Positions 45,911-56,743 of a stretch of DNA of 64,000 nucleotides are shown here, piece after piece. A program made the position numbers and the translations under genes. The stretch's first letter is position 1. The number at the start of each line of letters is the position of its first letter. The notes beneath the pieces were generated by a model, which saw only the letters and a list, made by a program, of their open reading frames with translations, was not told where the DNA came from and made no database searches. This DNA comes from Chelonoidis abingdonii (Eukaryota > Chordata > Testudines > Testudinidae), in the NCBI RefSeq assembly GCF_003597395.2, contig NC_133777.1:10310886-10374885 (forward strand). The letters run 5' to 3'.

Positions 45911-47804
45911 AGGTTCAGTGAAGCCCTTAATAATGAACCTGCAGCCCATTACATCTTGGGTAACTTCAGATCCCATATTACCGCCAATTGTGTGGGATAG
46001 GAGTTTGAATATTCCCAGGCTCCACTATGGGGGAAAGTAAAGTGAAATGGAAAAAAGGCAGGATCTGGGAGCCAAATTCATAATTAAGAGTCATATCCTG
46101 GGAATGCTGAATGACATCAATTTACATTGATTTCATTGGGGACTACAGGTACTAGGACTGGGGCCTGAAAGAAGAAAGCCAGTTGTGGTAGGGATGATCA
46201 GACGTGGAGACTATCCAGCCAAGATTCCAGTACCAGAAGCCTGAACAACCATACTGGGAGCCTCTGGTCTCATTGCTGAGATCTCTAGAAAGCATCCTCT
46301 CTATTTAAACAACTTTTTTCTGATTCCTCTTCATAAATTTCATTGTTTAATTTGTCTAACCATTTTCTTTTTATTCAGCTATCAAGAATACACGGAGAGA
46401 GAGCTGTCAAGAAATTCACATAAAAACCACTAGCAACATGGCAACTGGAACAGGAGCCTGGCCTTTTTACATTACAAATCCACCAGATTAGTTACATGTT
46501 TGAAGTGTACCTGGAAACTGAACACCTCCTCATCTGGGCAGTAATAGTCACAATCCCCATGATGTAAGAGAAGTAAAGGGAGTGCAGCGCAGATCATAAA
46601 TCTCCTTCAAATCTCAGCTTTGCCATCTAAATGCATAGTAAGCAATTCTATGGCATCTTTAACTAAGCTAAGAGAAACCAGGACTGCTTTTCCCCTAAAG
46701 TAATAGTAGCCTGGTAATCTGACTCTGTTTGATTGCCTAACCCACTGGTTAGAAAGAACAACTCAGATGATTTATCAACAGGGATTCCATTACTACATAT
46801 TTTGTCATTTCCTCCTCTCAAGATTCCCAGTTCTATAACACCTGGCAGGTACAACCGTGATCGCAATGGCATGTTCTTGCTAATCAGTGTCCTCAGCATG
46901 GGTAAGTGTCCAGTGTGTGATGAAAGTAGCACTTGCTAATTTTGATTCTGTTCACAAAGCTCTTAACTGAAGTAATGGTGCCATCTCATCACAACAGGAA
47001 GATGTTGCCACCAGATAATTCTGTAACGCTAGAGGACAGAATGGGTATGGAGAGGTTGTGCTATCCATGGAGTTCCCCATGAGAAATTCTGGCTTAGCCA
47101 GAAGTGACAGCTTTGCCTTCTTTCAAGAATTGCAGCACTTGCCCCCCTCTGTGTCTGGACCACTTGGTAGATGCTTTGGAGGTAGGCAGGACCATGGTGC
47201 TACCCTTCCTCATTTCAGTTACCTTATGCCTGTGCTCTCCAATGAGACTATGTCCTCTTCTGGGCCTTCTAGATGCAGTGGGTCAACTTGGAAGAGTAAA
47301 ACAGAGATGTTGGGGGTTCAAGCTTACTACCTTCTTCCTCTTTCAGCTGAGCTCCCAACTGCTTCACAACCTCCAATCCACAGCATTCCACCTGTAGTGA
47401 GTCAGCTGCCTCCTAGCACTCACTCATGACCAGAGGTCACTCTGCAGCAATAAATCAACAGCATGGTTCAGAAGATAATTAGAACACTTCCTTTGTGGGA
47501 TCCAGTTTATTTATTCTTTACTCACATTGGCCCTCCAAGCCACATTCCCAGTTCAATATCCCTCCCCCCCTTTGGTAGGGATCTCCCAGCCCTTCTTCCA
47601 AGCACAGAGTCTTGGTTCACCAATGTTTAGTTTTTACCTGGATGGACCTCAGCCTTCAGGCTCTGGTAGCAGGGAGTTCCTTCTGTCTTAGCAGCCTATT
47701 CCCAGTCCTCTTGGGTGGGGCAACTTCCCCTGGTTTCAGGGTCTTCACTGCAAGAGTCTTTCCATCCTCTCTACCATCTATGTAAAGCTTCCTGCTGCCT
47801 TAAT
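45911..47804 (+). other. Intergenic, no gene seen
   Basis: Open frames of up to 123 codons (47058-47429) overlap in two frames and have no recognisable domain. No element was named. Confidence 0.5.
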
Positions 47805-48176
47805 AGGCAGGTTTAAAACAAATGCACGGAAGTACTTTTTCACACAGCACACAGTCAACCTGCAGAACTCATTGCCAGGAGATGTGAAGACCAAAATTAT
47901 AACTGGATTTAAAAAAGAACTAGATAAATTCATGGAGGATGGGTCCTTCAATGGTTATTCATCAAGATGGTCAGGGATGCAACCCCACGCTCTGGGATTC
48001 CCTAGGGCTCTGACTGCCAGATGCTGGGATTGGATGATAGCGGATGGATCACTAGATGATTGCCCTGTTCTGTTCATTCCCTTTGAAGCCTCTGGCATTG
48101 GTCACTGTCATAAGACAGGATACTGAACTAGATGGACAATTGGTCTGACGCAGCATGGCCGTTCTTATGTTCTTTT
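47805..48176 (+). mobile_element. CR1 LINE 3' fragment, plus strand
   Basis: Contains caacctgcagaactcattgc, actagataaattcatggagg and the end gcatggccgttcttatgttc, typical of a CR1 3' terminus. It encodes the degenerate C-terminal end of ORF2 (MPGDVKTKIITGFKKELDKF). Confidence 0.85.
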
Positions 48177-48631
48177 ATTGGGGAATCAGCTATCCTCCAT
48201 CAGGCCCCCTCCATGCACAGCACAGTTGGACTGGAGCAGTTCCTTCAGTATTTAGGGTTGGCTGGCACCAGGCCTCCAGCCCTAAAGGGGCAAGCCGCCC
48301 TGCGACATCACCCAACAGCTTCCCAAGAAACATATTTTTGTTCAGAACTCAGCTGCTGATAGCCAGTGAGGGAAATGGAGAGACTGTTACTTCACCTTGT
48401 TCCTATTTCTCCTCCCCCACACTCATCTTTCACTCTATTTTCCTCTTTGTTACACTGCCAGCAACTGAGAGACAGGCAGGTAAGAAATATGTCCAACTTC
48501 TCAGCTAGCTCTTCACCCCAGAATGAGGAGGAAAAAGACACAAAGAACAATAATAATTAAAGGAACAAATAAAGAAGGAACAAGGGGAAATGGAATAGAG
48601 ATAAAGAAAGGATGAAACTGGGAAGTGGAGG
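48177..48631 (+). other. Intergenic spacer
   Basis: Ends in an A-rich, purine-rich tract (48530-48610). No gene seen. Confidence 0.5.
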
Positions 48632-48827
48632 CAGGGCCGGCTCTACCATTTTTGCTGCCCCAAGGAAAAAAAAAAAAGCCGCTCACAGTGCTGAAGCACA
48701 AAACAAAAAAAAACAAAAAAAAAAAGGCACCCAGACTGTGCCATCCCAAGGATGGACTGGAATGCCACCCCTTAGCATGTACCACACCAGGTACATGCTT
48801 CCTCCCTGGTGCCTAGAGCTGCCCCTG
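48632..48827. mobile_element. hAT-type MITE, 196 bp, with 8-bp target duplication
   Basis: Begins cagggccggctcta and ends tagagctgcccctg (inverted termini with CAGGG start). Flanks agtggagg (48624-48631) and ggtggagg (48828-48835) match at 7 of 8 positions, as expected for hAT insertion. The interior has two poly-A runs that make lysine-rich spurious open frames. Confidence 0.75.
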
Positions 48828-48835
48828 GGTGGAGG

Positions 48836-50094
48836 AAGACAAAGAGGGAGTGAGAGAATGAAATTGATAGACAAGACTCAGTATTATGGTCACTACACTG
48901 TATTTAATTTACTCACGCAACTGGTTGGGGTTTTGATGCCTCCTCAATGGAAGGATGGGGGAGAGGGGTGATAGGGAATCAAGGGTGGGGTGATAGGCTA
49001 GGCAGAGGTCCAGGAAATGGGGAATGTGGTGTATTTGAGGCGTAGTGGCAGACTGAGCACACTATGTTGCTTACAACATGTTTTCTTTGGGTGTTCACAC
49101 TTAATTGTGCTGCACGCACACACAAAATTAGCAAAGGCGTCAATAGGTGGCTACACTAGCACTCCCCAGCTATAGCGAGGTTCTTTCCCACCCTCTCATC
49201 GTGATGACAGAAGCGGTATTGTAGTAGCTTTGCAATGGTAATCAAACTTCATTCAGCACTGCAGTGATACTAGCTTAGGGATGATTGGACGGACAGCCAC
49301 AGTGCTGAGGGGGGATGGACCTTTTCCTTCTGCTGGATGGAAGGATAAATGAACAAGCCACTTAAACCCAGAAGAGAGCATGGTTAATGTGGATCCAGTA
49401 ATGAGAGCTGAGGATCTCTAGCTGCTGTTTTGTTTTCTGAGCAATTCATCAGGGACCACAGTATCCAGGGAAATTAAGCTTGGTACATGTCTGAACTCTC
49501 TCAATCCCTTGAATGCCTGAAGCAGCCTGGAGTGCAGAGAGGAAGTGGTGTCGGTGTTATACTAAAGAAGGGTTCTGGAGCTAATGAGAAAGTACCAGGC
49601 TGCTCACTTCACAGTCACTTCAGGCCTGATTTTCACAAGTGCTGGGCACCTGCACATCTCACTGATGTCAGCTGGCATGACACCTGGGTGCTCAGCTGCT
49701 CTGAAAGGCCATACGATTTCCTCCCATCTTACTCTTTTGACTCGTTTCTTTGTGGGACAATGGTGACATCTGGTGGCTAAATTCGTGAATTACATGTAAT
49801 ATATTCGCGGCGTCAGGCCCTTGGAGATAGCCAATGCTTCATCTTAACCCCTATAAAGAGAAAAGGTCCTGGAAGACAAAACCCCCAAATTAGGTCCTGC
49901 AATAGTGAGAAGAAGACAGTTTGTGACAAACTGATATGCTCTGCAGCTCCTGATTCTTTCAGTACCTAAGTCACTGCACTTACTAAGGCTTAAAGGGTTT
50001 GTTTTGAACTGCGCTCCCGTTGAAATCAATAGAAGTTACACAGGGATTCAGAGGCAGAAACTGGTTCACAGAAATTAGAGATGGAGAAGATTTG
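48836..50094 (+). other. Intergenic, no gene seen
   Basis: No named repeat. The segment 49620-49680 (cctgattttcacaagtgctg) may be a scrap of the palindromic family at 30025. Confidence 0.45.
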
Positions 50095-50525
50095 TTTCTG
50101 AGGTAATTTGGTCCATCCTCTGCCAATGCTCAGGGCCAGCTCAACCCATTAGGCAACCTAGCTAGTCGCCTAAGGCGCTAACATTTAGGGGGCAGTGACC
50201 GTGGCGGCCGGATGTTCGGGCGCCGCGGTTGTCAGTGGTATTTCGGGGGCAGGCCCTTCTGCTGCCTCTGTCAGGGGCTCCATTTTGGGGGCAGGACCTT
50301 CCGCCGCCTAGGGCGCCAGAAAGGCTGCTGGCGCTCCTGCCAATGCTGCCTAGTGCCCTGTTGTATTTGGCTCTTTGTCCAAGTCTAGTTTTAAATGACC
50401 CAAGTAGTAGGTCTTCCACCTACTTCCACTGGGAGACTCAAACCATCCAGCTTCCAATCCCACTGTTAGGACATTTTTTTCTGCTTGTCTAAATGTTGCC
50501 CTACACAGTTCCATACTGTTGCTCC
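50095..50525 (-). mobile_element. CR1 LINE fragment, minus strand, split by a MITE
   Basis: CR1 antisense sequence runs from 50095 to 50130 and resumes at 50340 (aagtctagttttaaatgacc, aggtcttccacctacttcca). The split is the hAT-type element at 50131-50339. Confidence 0.7.
50131..50339. mobile_element. hAT-type MITE, 209 bp, in CR1
   Basis: Begins cagggccagctcaa, close to the start of the element at 48632, and ends gctggcgctcctg. Flanked by a perfect 8-bp target duplication ccaatgct (50123-50130 and 50340-50347). The interior is GC-rich (gtggcggccggatgttcggg). CR1 sequence is continuous if the element and one duplication are removed, which confirms the borders. Confidence 0.8.
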
Positions 50526-50844
50526 TTTTTCTGCACCATGAGCCAGTCTAAGCAATTCCTCTCCCTCCTGGCGCTTCCCAACCTTCTAAAACTTGTAGAA
50601 CAAAGAGAATCCTCTCTTCTCTGAGTGGTTGCCTTGCTGTAGTCTTGCACCTGGTTTCCAGTCACAGGCATAGTGCTGTCTGGCCTCATACACCAACACC
50701 GTTCTACACCGGGGACCCCTGGAAAAGGGCAAAGTGGAAAGTCTGCCCATGAGAACAGGCCATGTTTTGTCAAAAAGAGAAGCAAGTCTGAGCAGCAATG
50801 TTCCTCTTTTGCCTGGCACTCTGCAGATCCTTGCTGGAAGATTC

Positions 50845-51008
50845 TCTGCACCTTGAAGTCTTTAAACCATGATTTGAGGACTTCAGTGGCTCAGACATAA
50901 GTTTGATACAGGAGTGGGTGGGTGAGATTCTGTGGCCTGCGTTGTGCAGGAGGTCAGACTAGATGATCATAATTGTCCCTTCTGACCTTAAAGTCTATGA
51001 GTCCATGA
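50845..51008 (+). mobile_element. CR1 LINE 3' terminus, plus strand
   Basis: cttgaagtctttaaaccatg, aggaggtcagactagatgat and gaccttaaagtctatgagtc match the 3' end of the CR1 copy at 16564-17418. A very short 5'-truncated insertion. Confidence 0.88.
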
Positions 51009-51315
51009 GCATGATGTGTGGTTAATGTTCAGTCAGTACACGTCCAGAAAGGATGAGGTCGTTTTTAATTGTTCCTTGTACATCTGTGCATTCAATAACT
51101 GAGAGGGGGACAAGAGACAGGGGAGAAGCAACAAGATATGGAGATATCTCTCTCTGTCTTGAATTGAGGGTGTTTATTGCTTGAGTTTGCAGCCAGAGGG
51201 TATTGGATCCCCGGCTGTTGTCAGGCAATCAGAAGCAACAGTTCCAGGAATGCTTTTTTTCACCAGTGCTTGGCCAGGAGAGTGTGACAGTTTTGTTCAA
51301 ATGTAGCTCTTGCTA

Positions 51316-51540
51316 CTACAGGTGAGTCTCATCTTTCACGGGGGTTCCGTTCCACAGTTAGCACGTAAAGTGAAAACTGCATATAGTCAAAATTACATTG
51401 AGTTGAATGGCAGGCGGAATTGCCCACACTACAGGTACAGTATTTAAAACTGTTATTTTCCTCTCTTTTTTTTTTTTGTTTGTTTTTGCCGACCATGTAA
51501 AGCTGAAATCGCACATGTTAAATGCACATAAGATGCGACA
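51316..51540. repeat. Unclassified interspersed repeat, probably a DNA element
   Basis: aggtgagtctcatctttcac, tgaaaactgcatatagtc and tgcacataagatgcgac, around a poly-T tract, resemble a turtle repeat I cannot classify. It abuts a LINE fragment at 51541. Confidence 0.35.
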
Positions 51541-51632
51541 GACCGTTATAATCCATGCCTTTGTCACCTCAGTGCTGGATTACTGCAATGCGCTGTACAT
51601 AGAGCTACCCCTGAAGTCAATCTGGAAACTTA
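51541..51632 (+). mobile_element. L2/CR1-clade reverse transcriptase scrap
   Basis: Encodes IIHAFVTSVLDYCNALYIEL then PLKSIWKL. The VLDYCNALY pattern is the conserved region downstream of the RT catalytic core in L2/CR1-clade LINEs. Only about 30 codons remain, bounded by other repeats. Confidence 0.65.
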
Positions 51633-52198
51633 GGCCATGGCTACACTCACAGTTTTGCAGCACTGGTAGTTACAGCTGTGGTCGTACAGCTGTGTACGGC
51701 CAGCGCTGCAGTGTGTCCACACTGACAGCGACCACCACATAGCAGTGTGGCCACACTGCACCAAGTTGCAGCGCTGTGGAGGGTGCAATTGTGGGCAGCT
51801 ATCCCACAGAGCACCATCATACCATTTGTCGTGTGGTTGTGGAAGGGAACGGAGGTGCGGGCATTCCGCTATCCTGTCATACCACCTGTGGTGCAATCTG
51901 TCCCTTTTCAGCCGTTTGGTCCATTGTGAGTCTGTCGCGTGAATTTCAGAGAAGAAATGGAGCCCGCGAGCTGCTCGAGGAACATTGTTGATGAATGTTG
52001 CCAGCAACCATCACAGTCTGGCAGTGGAGCCTATTCCTTATGCTCCAAAGTGACATGAGAGTGATGAAGAAAATAGATTCTCCTGACCAGCGCTGACACT
52101 AAATGGCCTTGTGCGTAACGGACAGTAGCTCAAGCAACTGTGGAAATGCCGCCTTTGGGCATGGGAAAACAAGCACGGTGGTGGGATCACATCGTCCG
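51633..52198. mobile_element. PIF/Harbinger-like element, truncated by gap
   Basis: Starts aggccatggctacactcaca. Contains cagcgctgcagtgtgtccac, tgggcagctatcccacagag and, near the gap, cctttgggcatgggaaaaca with gtggtgggatcacatcgtcc. Turtle Harbinger-type elements carry such blocks, as I recall. Frames are too broken to read a transposase, and its other end lies in or beyond the N gap. Confidence 0.5.
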
Positions 52199-52298
52199 NN
52201 NNNNNNNNNNNNNNNNNNNNNNNNNNNNNNNNNNNNNNNNNNNNNNNNNNNNNNNNNNNNNNNNNNNNNNNNNNNNNNNNNNNNNNNNNNNNNNNNNN
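52199..52298. other. Assembly gap, 100 N
   Basis: Exactly 100 N, the conventional size for a scaffold join of unknown length. It separates the Harbinger-like element from the Gypsy fragment. Confidence 0.99.
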
Positions 52299-53576
52299 TT
52301 GACAGTCTACTGTGGATGCCTCACTAACTTCAGAGTTCCTCTCTGTCTCCAATCCTCCTACTGGGAGTAAGTCTTCAAACCCTGGAAAGTCTCTCCCTAT
52401 GAGCACCGGGTATGGGAGTTTAGGGACTACACCTGCTGCTATCTCAGTAGTGTTCCCCTGAATTTCGATTTTTACTGGGATGGTGGGGTAATAACCTACT
52501 GTCCCATGGACACATGTTATCCCTGTATGCTTAGCCCATAGCAGCTGACTACACTTCACGAGCTTCCCCGAGACAAGCGTGATAGCACTCCCCAAATCAA
52601 CCAGTGCCGTGGTCTCTAACCCATTTAGCTTTACTGGCCTAGTGTACATATGTGGGGTTAATGAGACCCCCACAAAGTGGATTAGGGAGCATGGGTCTGC
52701 CCAGTTCCCCAGGTTACACTGCATAGGCTCCTCCGCACTGGGACACTGTGCAGCTATATGTCCCCACTCCCCTCAAGCATAACATCTATATGGGGCCCTA
52801 GGCATTCCCCGGTCTCTTGGTTTGAGCCCTCTAACATCACAATCTTCTTCCCCCTCAGTGTTCCGACTCTTTGTAGCTTCTGGTGGGCCTTCAGCCCCTC
52901 TCTTTTTCCACCTGGACTCTCCTGGTGGCCCCGTCACCCGAGCTTTAGGGCTTAGTGCTGCTAGTTTAACCCGGGGTGCTTCTTCCTTAACTGGTTGGGT
53001 CAGCTCCCTCACTGTCCTTTGCTTCTCTACCGGTGCAACAACCTCATCATAGGTGGAGGGTTCGTTCTGGTTTATCCAGGCATGAAGGTCTGGCGGTAGT
53101 CCCCTCATGTATCGGTCAATGACCAGAACTCTAGTATCTCTTCTGGACTCCGGGACTCCGTTCACAACCAATTTCGTGTGAGATGGATGAGGTCATACAA
53201 TTGGGTCCACGGGGTTTTGTTTTCCTGGTACCTCCACTTGTGATACCGCTGGGCCCGCACTGGGGTCATTACCCCAGATCTGGCCAGGATCTCTGCTTTC
53301 AGCTGGGGGTAGTCTGCTGCAGCCTTTTCAGGCAGATCATAGTAAGCCTTCTGGGCCTCCCCACATAGGAATGGGGCAAGGATGTCAGACCACTGATCTC
53401 AAGGACAGGCCTCCCGTAGGGATGTCCTCTCAAAGGCCAGAAGGTATGCCTCTACATCATCCTCCCGCGTCATTTTCTGCAGCCAATGGCTGCCCCGTAT
53501 GATCTGCGTCCCACCATGACCATAGTTCAGCTCTGTAAGGGTCTTTACCTGGTTTACCAGTTCCCGCAACATAGCT
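52299..53576 (-). pseudogene. Ty3/Gypsy retrotransposon gag-pro fragment (SCAN-related capsid), broken
   Basis: Read on the minus strand from 53576 down to 52299. Gag region: a SCAN-like capsid helix set ([55 protein letters not shown]), then RYMRGLPPDLHAWI, a basic/proline linker and a CCHC zinc-knuckle region. Protease region after it: ALVDLGSAITLVS with IGRDFPGFEDLLP. Breaks: in-frame stop at 53399-53401, frameshift near 53165-53172, and a stop at 52773-52775 where the second knuckle cysteine is expected. The protease active site reads D-L-G rather than D-S/T-G. RT, integrase and LTRs are absent; N gaps bound both sides. The capsid is the type from which vertebrate SCAN domains are thought to derive. 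Decayed copy, no function expected. Confidence 0.85.
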
Positions 53577-53676
53577 NNNNNNNNNNNNNNNNNNNNNNNN
53601 NNNNNNNNNNNNNNNNNNNNNNNNNNNNNNNNNNNNNNNNNNNNNNNNNNNNNNNNNNNNNNNNNNNNNNNNNNNN
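53577..53676. other. Assembly gap, 100 N
   Basis: Exactly 100 N, again a join of unknown true length. It closes off the Gypsy contig on its right. Confidence 0.99.
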
Positions 53677-53813
53677 TTGGGGTGGTGGAGTTCCGGAATC
53701 GATATAGTGTGCTCAGGGATCGATATATCCCGTCTAGATAGACACGATATATCGATCCCAGAGCAATCGATTTTAACGCGCCGATACGGCGCGTAGTCTA
53801 GACGTACCCTAAG
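53677..53813. mobile_element. MITE end with cgatatat palindrome
   Basis: gggatcgatatatcccgtct and gacacgatatatcgatccc form a long palindrome around tctaga. It ends cgcgtagtctagacgtaccc, like the right end of the element at 40611-40893. The left end is lost in the gap. Confidence 0.6.
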
Positions 53814-55716
53814 AGAGCAGGCGAGGAACACACAGGCTACTGAAGGGAGTGTGCAGTGTTCTAGCAATGTCTTGGTGCTTGTTGGGGGTTTGTTTTGCTG
53901 TAGTGGTGGTGTTTTGGCATTGGTTTGTTTCACAGATTTACAGGATTTAGGTGGAAAGCCTATGACAGATACAGAGGCAGCAGTTGTAGTGACCAAGCAG
54001 TGGAGACACAATGAAGATGACTGGATGTGGAAGCTGCGGCATGTACATGATCCTGGAGGGTGTACCTGAAAGAGTTTTGTCTGATGAAGTGCAGCCTAAT
54101 AGAGCTGATGGAAGAAAAGATCTGAGGATTGGAGATGCGGGTGGAAACTTTGGTCGAGTTTAGAAGGGGGTTCGAGCAGATGATGGAGCAAAGACCTGAT
54201 GAGGCTGAAGGGAAAAGTTCAGACATGCAGATGGAAACAGGACCAAAGAACTCTGAGGGGAGACTGCTGGGTGAGAAATGGATGGTGGAAGCTTGTGACT
54301 AATGCGAACTAGGCAGAGGAAAAGACGGGCTAGTGAAGGAGCAATAGAGCTCAGGACAGGTTTGCGGATGTTGGAAATGAAGGGACAGCAGTGGTCGCGA
54401 GGGTGAAGGGCAAGAAGAAGAAAGAGCAGCTAACCTTATAAGGTGAAGGGGACGAGTTTAATGGAGATGACACCAAAATGAGCCCCAAAGTAAGGGATGG
54501 GTTGCGAGATTGCAAGGGTTGATAGGAATCAAGAGGAACAGGGATAGACCAGAGAATCGCACCGTCACCAGAAAAGCAGGTCATGTGATTGGGCACTTCT
54601 TACTGAGAAGAATAGATAGGCTGTAATCAGAGCTGATCCAGAGAACAGAAGGTTCTGCCCGGTTGCTAGATACGGATGTGGACCTGAGGCTGAAGGAGGA
54701 TCCTAACGGGAGCGGGGAAGAATCCGCTGCATTGTCCTTCATGTGGGAACGAATGAGTTATGGCTAGATTTCGCGCTGAAATGTATCAAGGGAGACTATT
54801 GACAGGCTGGGGAAAGGCGCTTAAGGAAAAATGAGGCTCAGGTGATCTTCAGAGTGGGATTTTGCCTGTTCCTAGAGAAGGGAACAAAGGTTGTGACAAG
54901 ATGTATGGGGATCAACAGATGGCTCAGGCAGTGGTTGCATAAATAAGGAGGTTTGGGAATGTATGGCCACTGGGAGGCATTCATGAAAGAAGACTGTTTC
55001 TCTCAGGTATGGATTCCACCGAGTAGGGACGAGAAAATAGACTTACTAGGATGGAGGCTGGCATAACTGATTAAGAGAGCTTAAACTAGGAATGGGGGGA
55101 GAGGTTGGAGATGTCCAGGTTATCTCCACGCTGAATTTTAGGCACTTGAAAGGAAGAAATGAAGCAGAAAGATACTGTCATGTGTAGGATGAATGGACAT
55201 ACGGAGGAAGGGAAGTGTAGTTACAATTCTAATATTGATACTGGTGGTTAAATGTCTAGGCTATATCGGGTAAAAATGTGAGTTGAAGCCAAACAGCAGA
55301 GATTAAGATTTTGTACCACCAATTGCGAGAGAGCCTAGGTAACAAAATGAGGAACTAGAGTTACTGGTGCAGGAAGTGGAAACCGGATATTATAGGGATA
55401 ACAGAACATGGTGGAATAGTAGTCATGACGGAGTACATGGTATTGAAGGCTAATGTGCGTTTAGTGAATGACAGAATAAAGCAAAGTGGTGGAGTAGCAT
55501 TGTTATATCAATGATGAGGTAGACTGTAAAGAAATAAAAATGGTTGGAATGGATAAGACTGAGTCTGTCTGGGCAAAAATCACATTGGGGAAGAAAGCTA
55601 CTAGAGGCCTCCCCTGAGATAGTTGCTTGGGGTGTGCTCATAGACCCCGGGATCTGATTTGGATATGGATAGAGATCATTTTAAAGTTTTTAATGAAGTA
55701 TAATACTAATGGAATG
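53814..55716 (+). pseudogene. CR1 LINE 5' half (ORF1 and endonuclease start), heavily decayed
   Basis: The 5' region parallels 13150-13440 almost line by line (gatacagaggcagcagttgt, gaagatgactggatgtggaa). The ORF1 esterase region is recognisable at DNA level (ccttcatgtgggaacgaatg, about 54736) but full of frameshifts. The endonuclease part follows (gatattatagggataacaga at about 55387), a region missing from the copy at 13010. Broken off by the LTR at 55717; no CR1 sequence resumes after it. Confidence 0.75.
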
Positions 55717-56743
55717 TGTGACATGGTGTCATAAACAGATGCTAAGGGTTATGTCTCTTCACTGGAAAGGTGTTAACAACAAACACCTGACCAGAGGACC
55801 AATCAGGAATACAAGATCTTTCAAATCTCAAGGAGGGAGCCTTTGTTTGTGTTTTTTGGGTTTGGTTTTGTTCTCTCTGGGTCTGGACAAGGACAGATGC
55901 AACCGGTTCTGCCAATCTCTCCTGCTACAGTCTTTATCTATTCGAATAGTGAGTAATAAAAAGGTGGTTATAGTCTTTTAAATTGTTTTTCTTTATTTGC
56001 AGATGTGTATACTTGGCTGGAAGTATCTTTAAATTGTATTTCTGCTGGATGTCTATTGCTAAAAGACCCTGTAATATATTATCTTGATACAGAGCAATTT
56101 ATGTTTTTCCTTCTTTATTAAAAGTTCCCTTTTTTTAGAATCTAATTGATCTTTTGGTTATCTTGGGTAAGACTCAGGGAAGAGGAAGTCTGCACTCACT
56201 GGAGGAATTGGTGGGAGGAAGAAGACGGAGGGAGGGAAAACCTGCTCCTGCGTTTTATCCCTTGTGTTCGATCACGGAGCTTGAATCTTCTATTCTCCTA
56301 TGTACCCAGGGCGGGGAGAATCTGGAGGAAGAAAGGACGGGGAATGAAAATGGTTTATCCCCTTTGTTTGTGAATCAAGGAATTGAGTCTTGGGGGCCCC
56401 CAGGGAAGGTTTTTGGGAGACCAGAGCTTATCAGCGCCTCTACCTCTAAGTCCTGATTGGTGGCAGCACTACAGGATCATAAGCTGGTAATAAAAGCAGT
56501 GGGCGTTGTCTGGGGTTCTCTGCTCGGTGTCCCCATTGGGTTCCCTTTGTTTAGCCCTGTGACCTCACTCCCGCTCCTGCTTTTTTTCATTAGTTGTCCC
56601 CCGGAATTACTTGGTGTTCTAGACCTGTGGATCCTCCCCTTAGGCTGGGGGGAGGTCCTTTGAAGTGGGCGGGCTTCGCCCGCCTACCCCTGGGATGCCA
56701 ATAGGACCAGATTCCTGCACCCCACTGGTCTGAGTCTGTCACA
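55717..56743 (+). mobile_element. LTR of an endogenous retrovirus (solo or truncated)
   Basis: 1027 bp with a perfect 7-bp terminal inverted pair TGTGACA / TGTCACA. It contains gaccagaggaccaatcagga, AATAAA-like taataaaaagg and a GC hairpin (ggcgggc-ttc-gcccgcc, about 56668-56684). Flanks gaatg and ctggg do not match, so no target duplication, and the CR1 to its left does not resume on the right. No viral genes are attached. Confidence 0.65.

Noticed and set aside
48513..48971. Lysine-rich frames with poly-lysine and, on the other strand, poly-phenylalanine
   Set aside because: They are made by poly-A runs inside the hAT MITE at 48632-48827.
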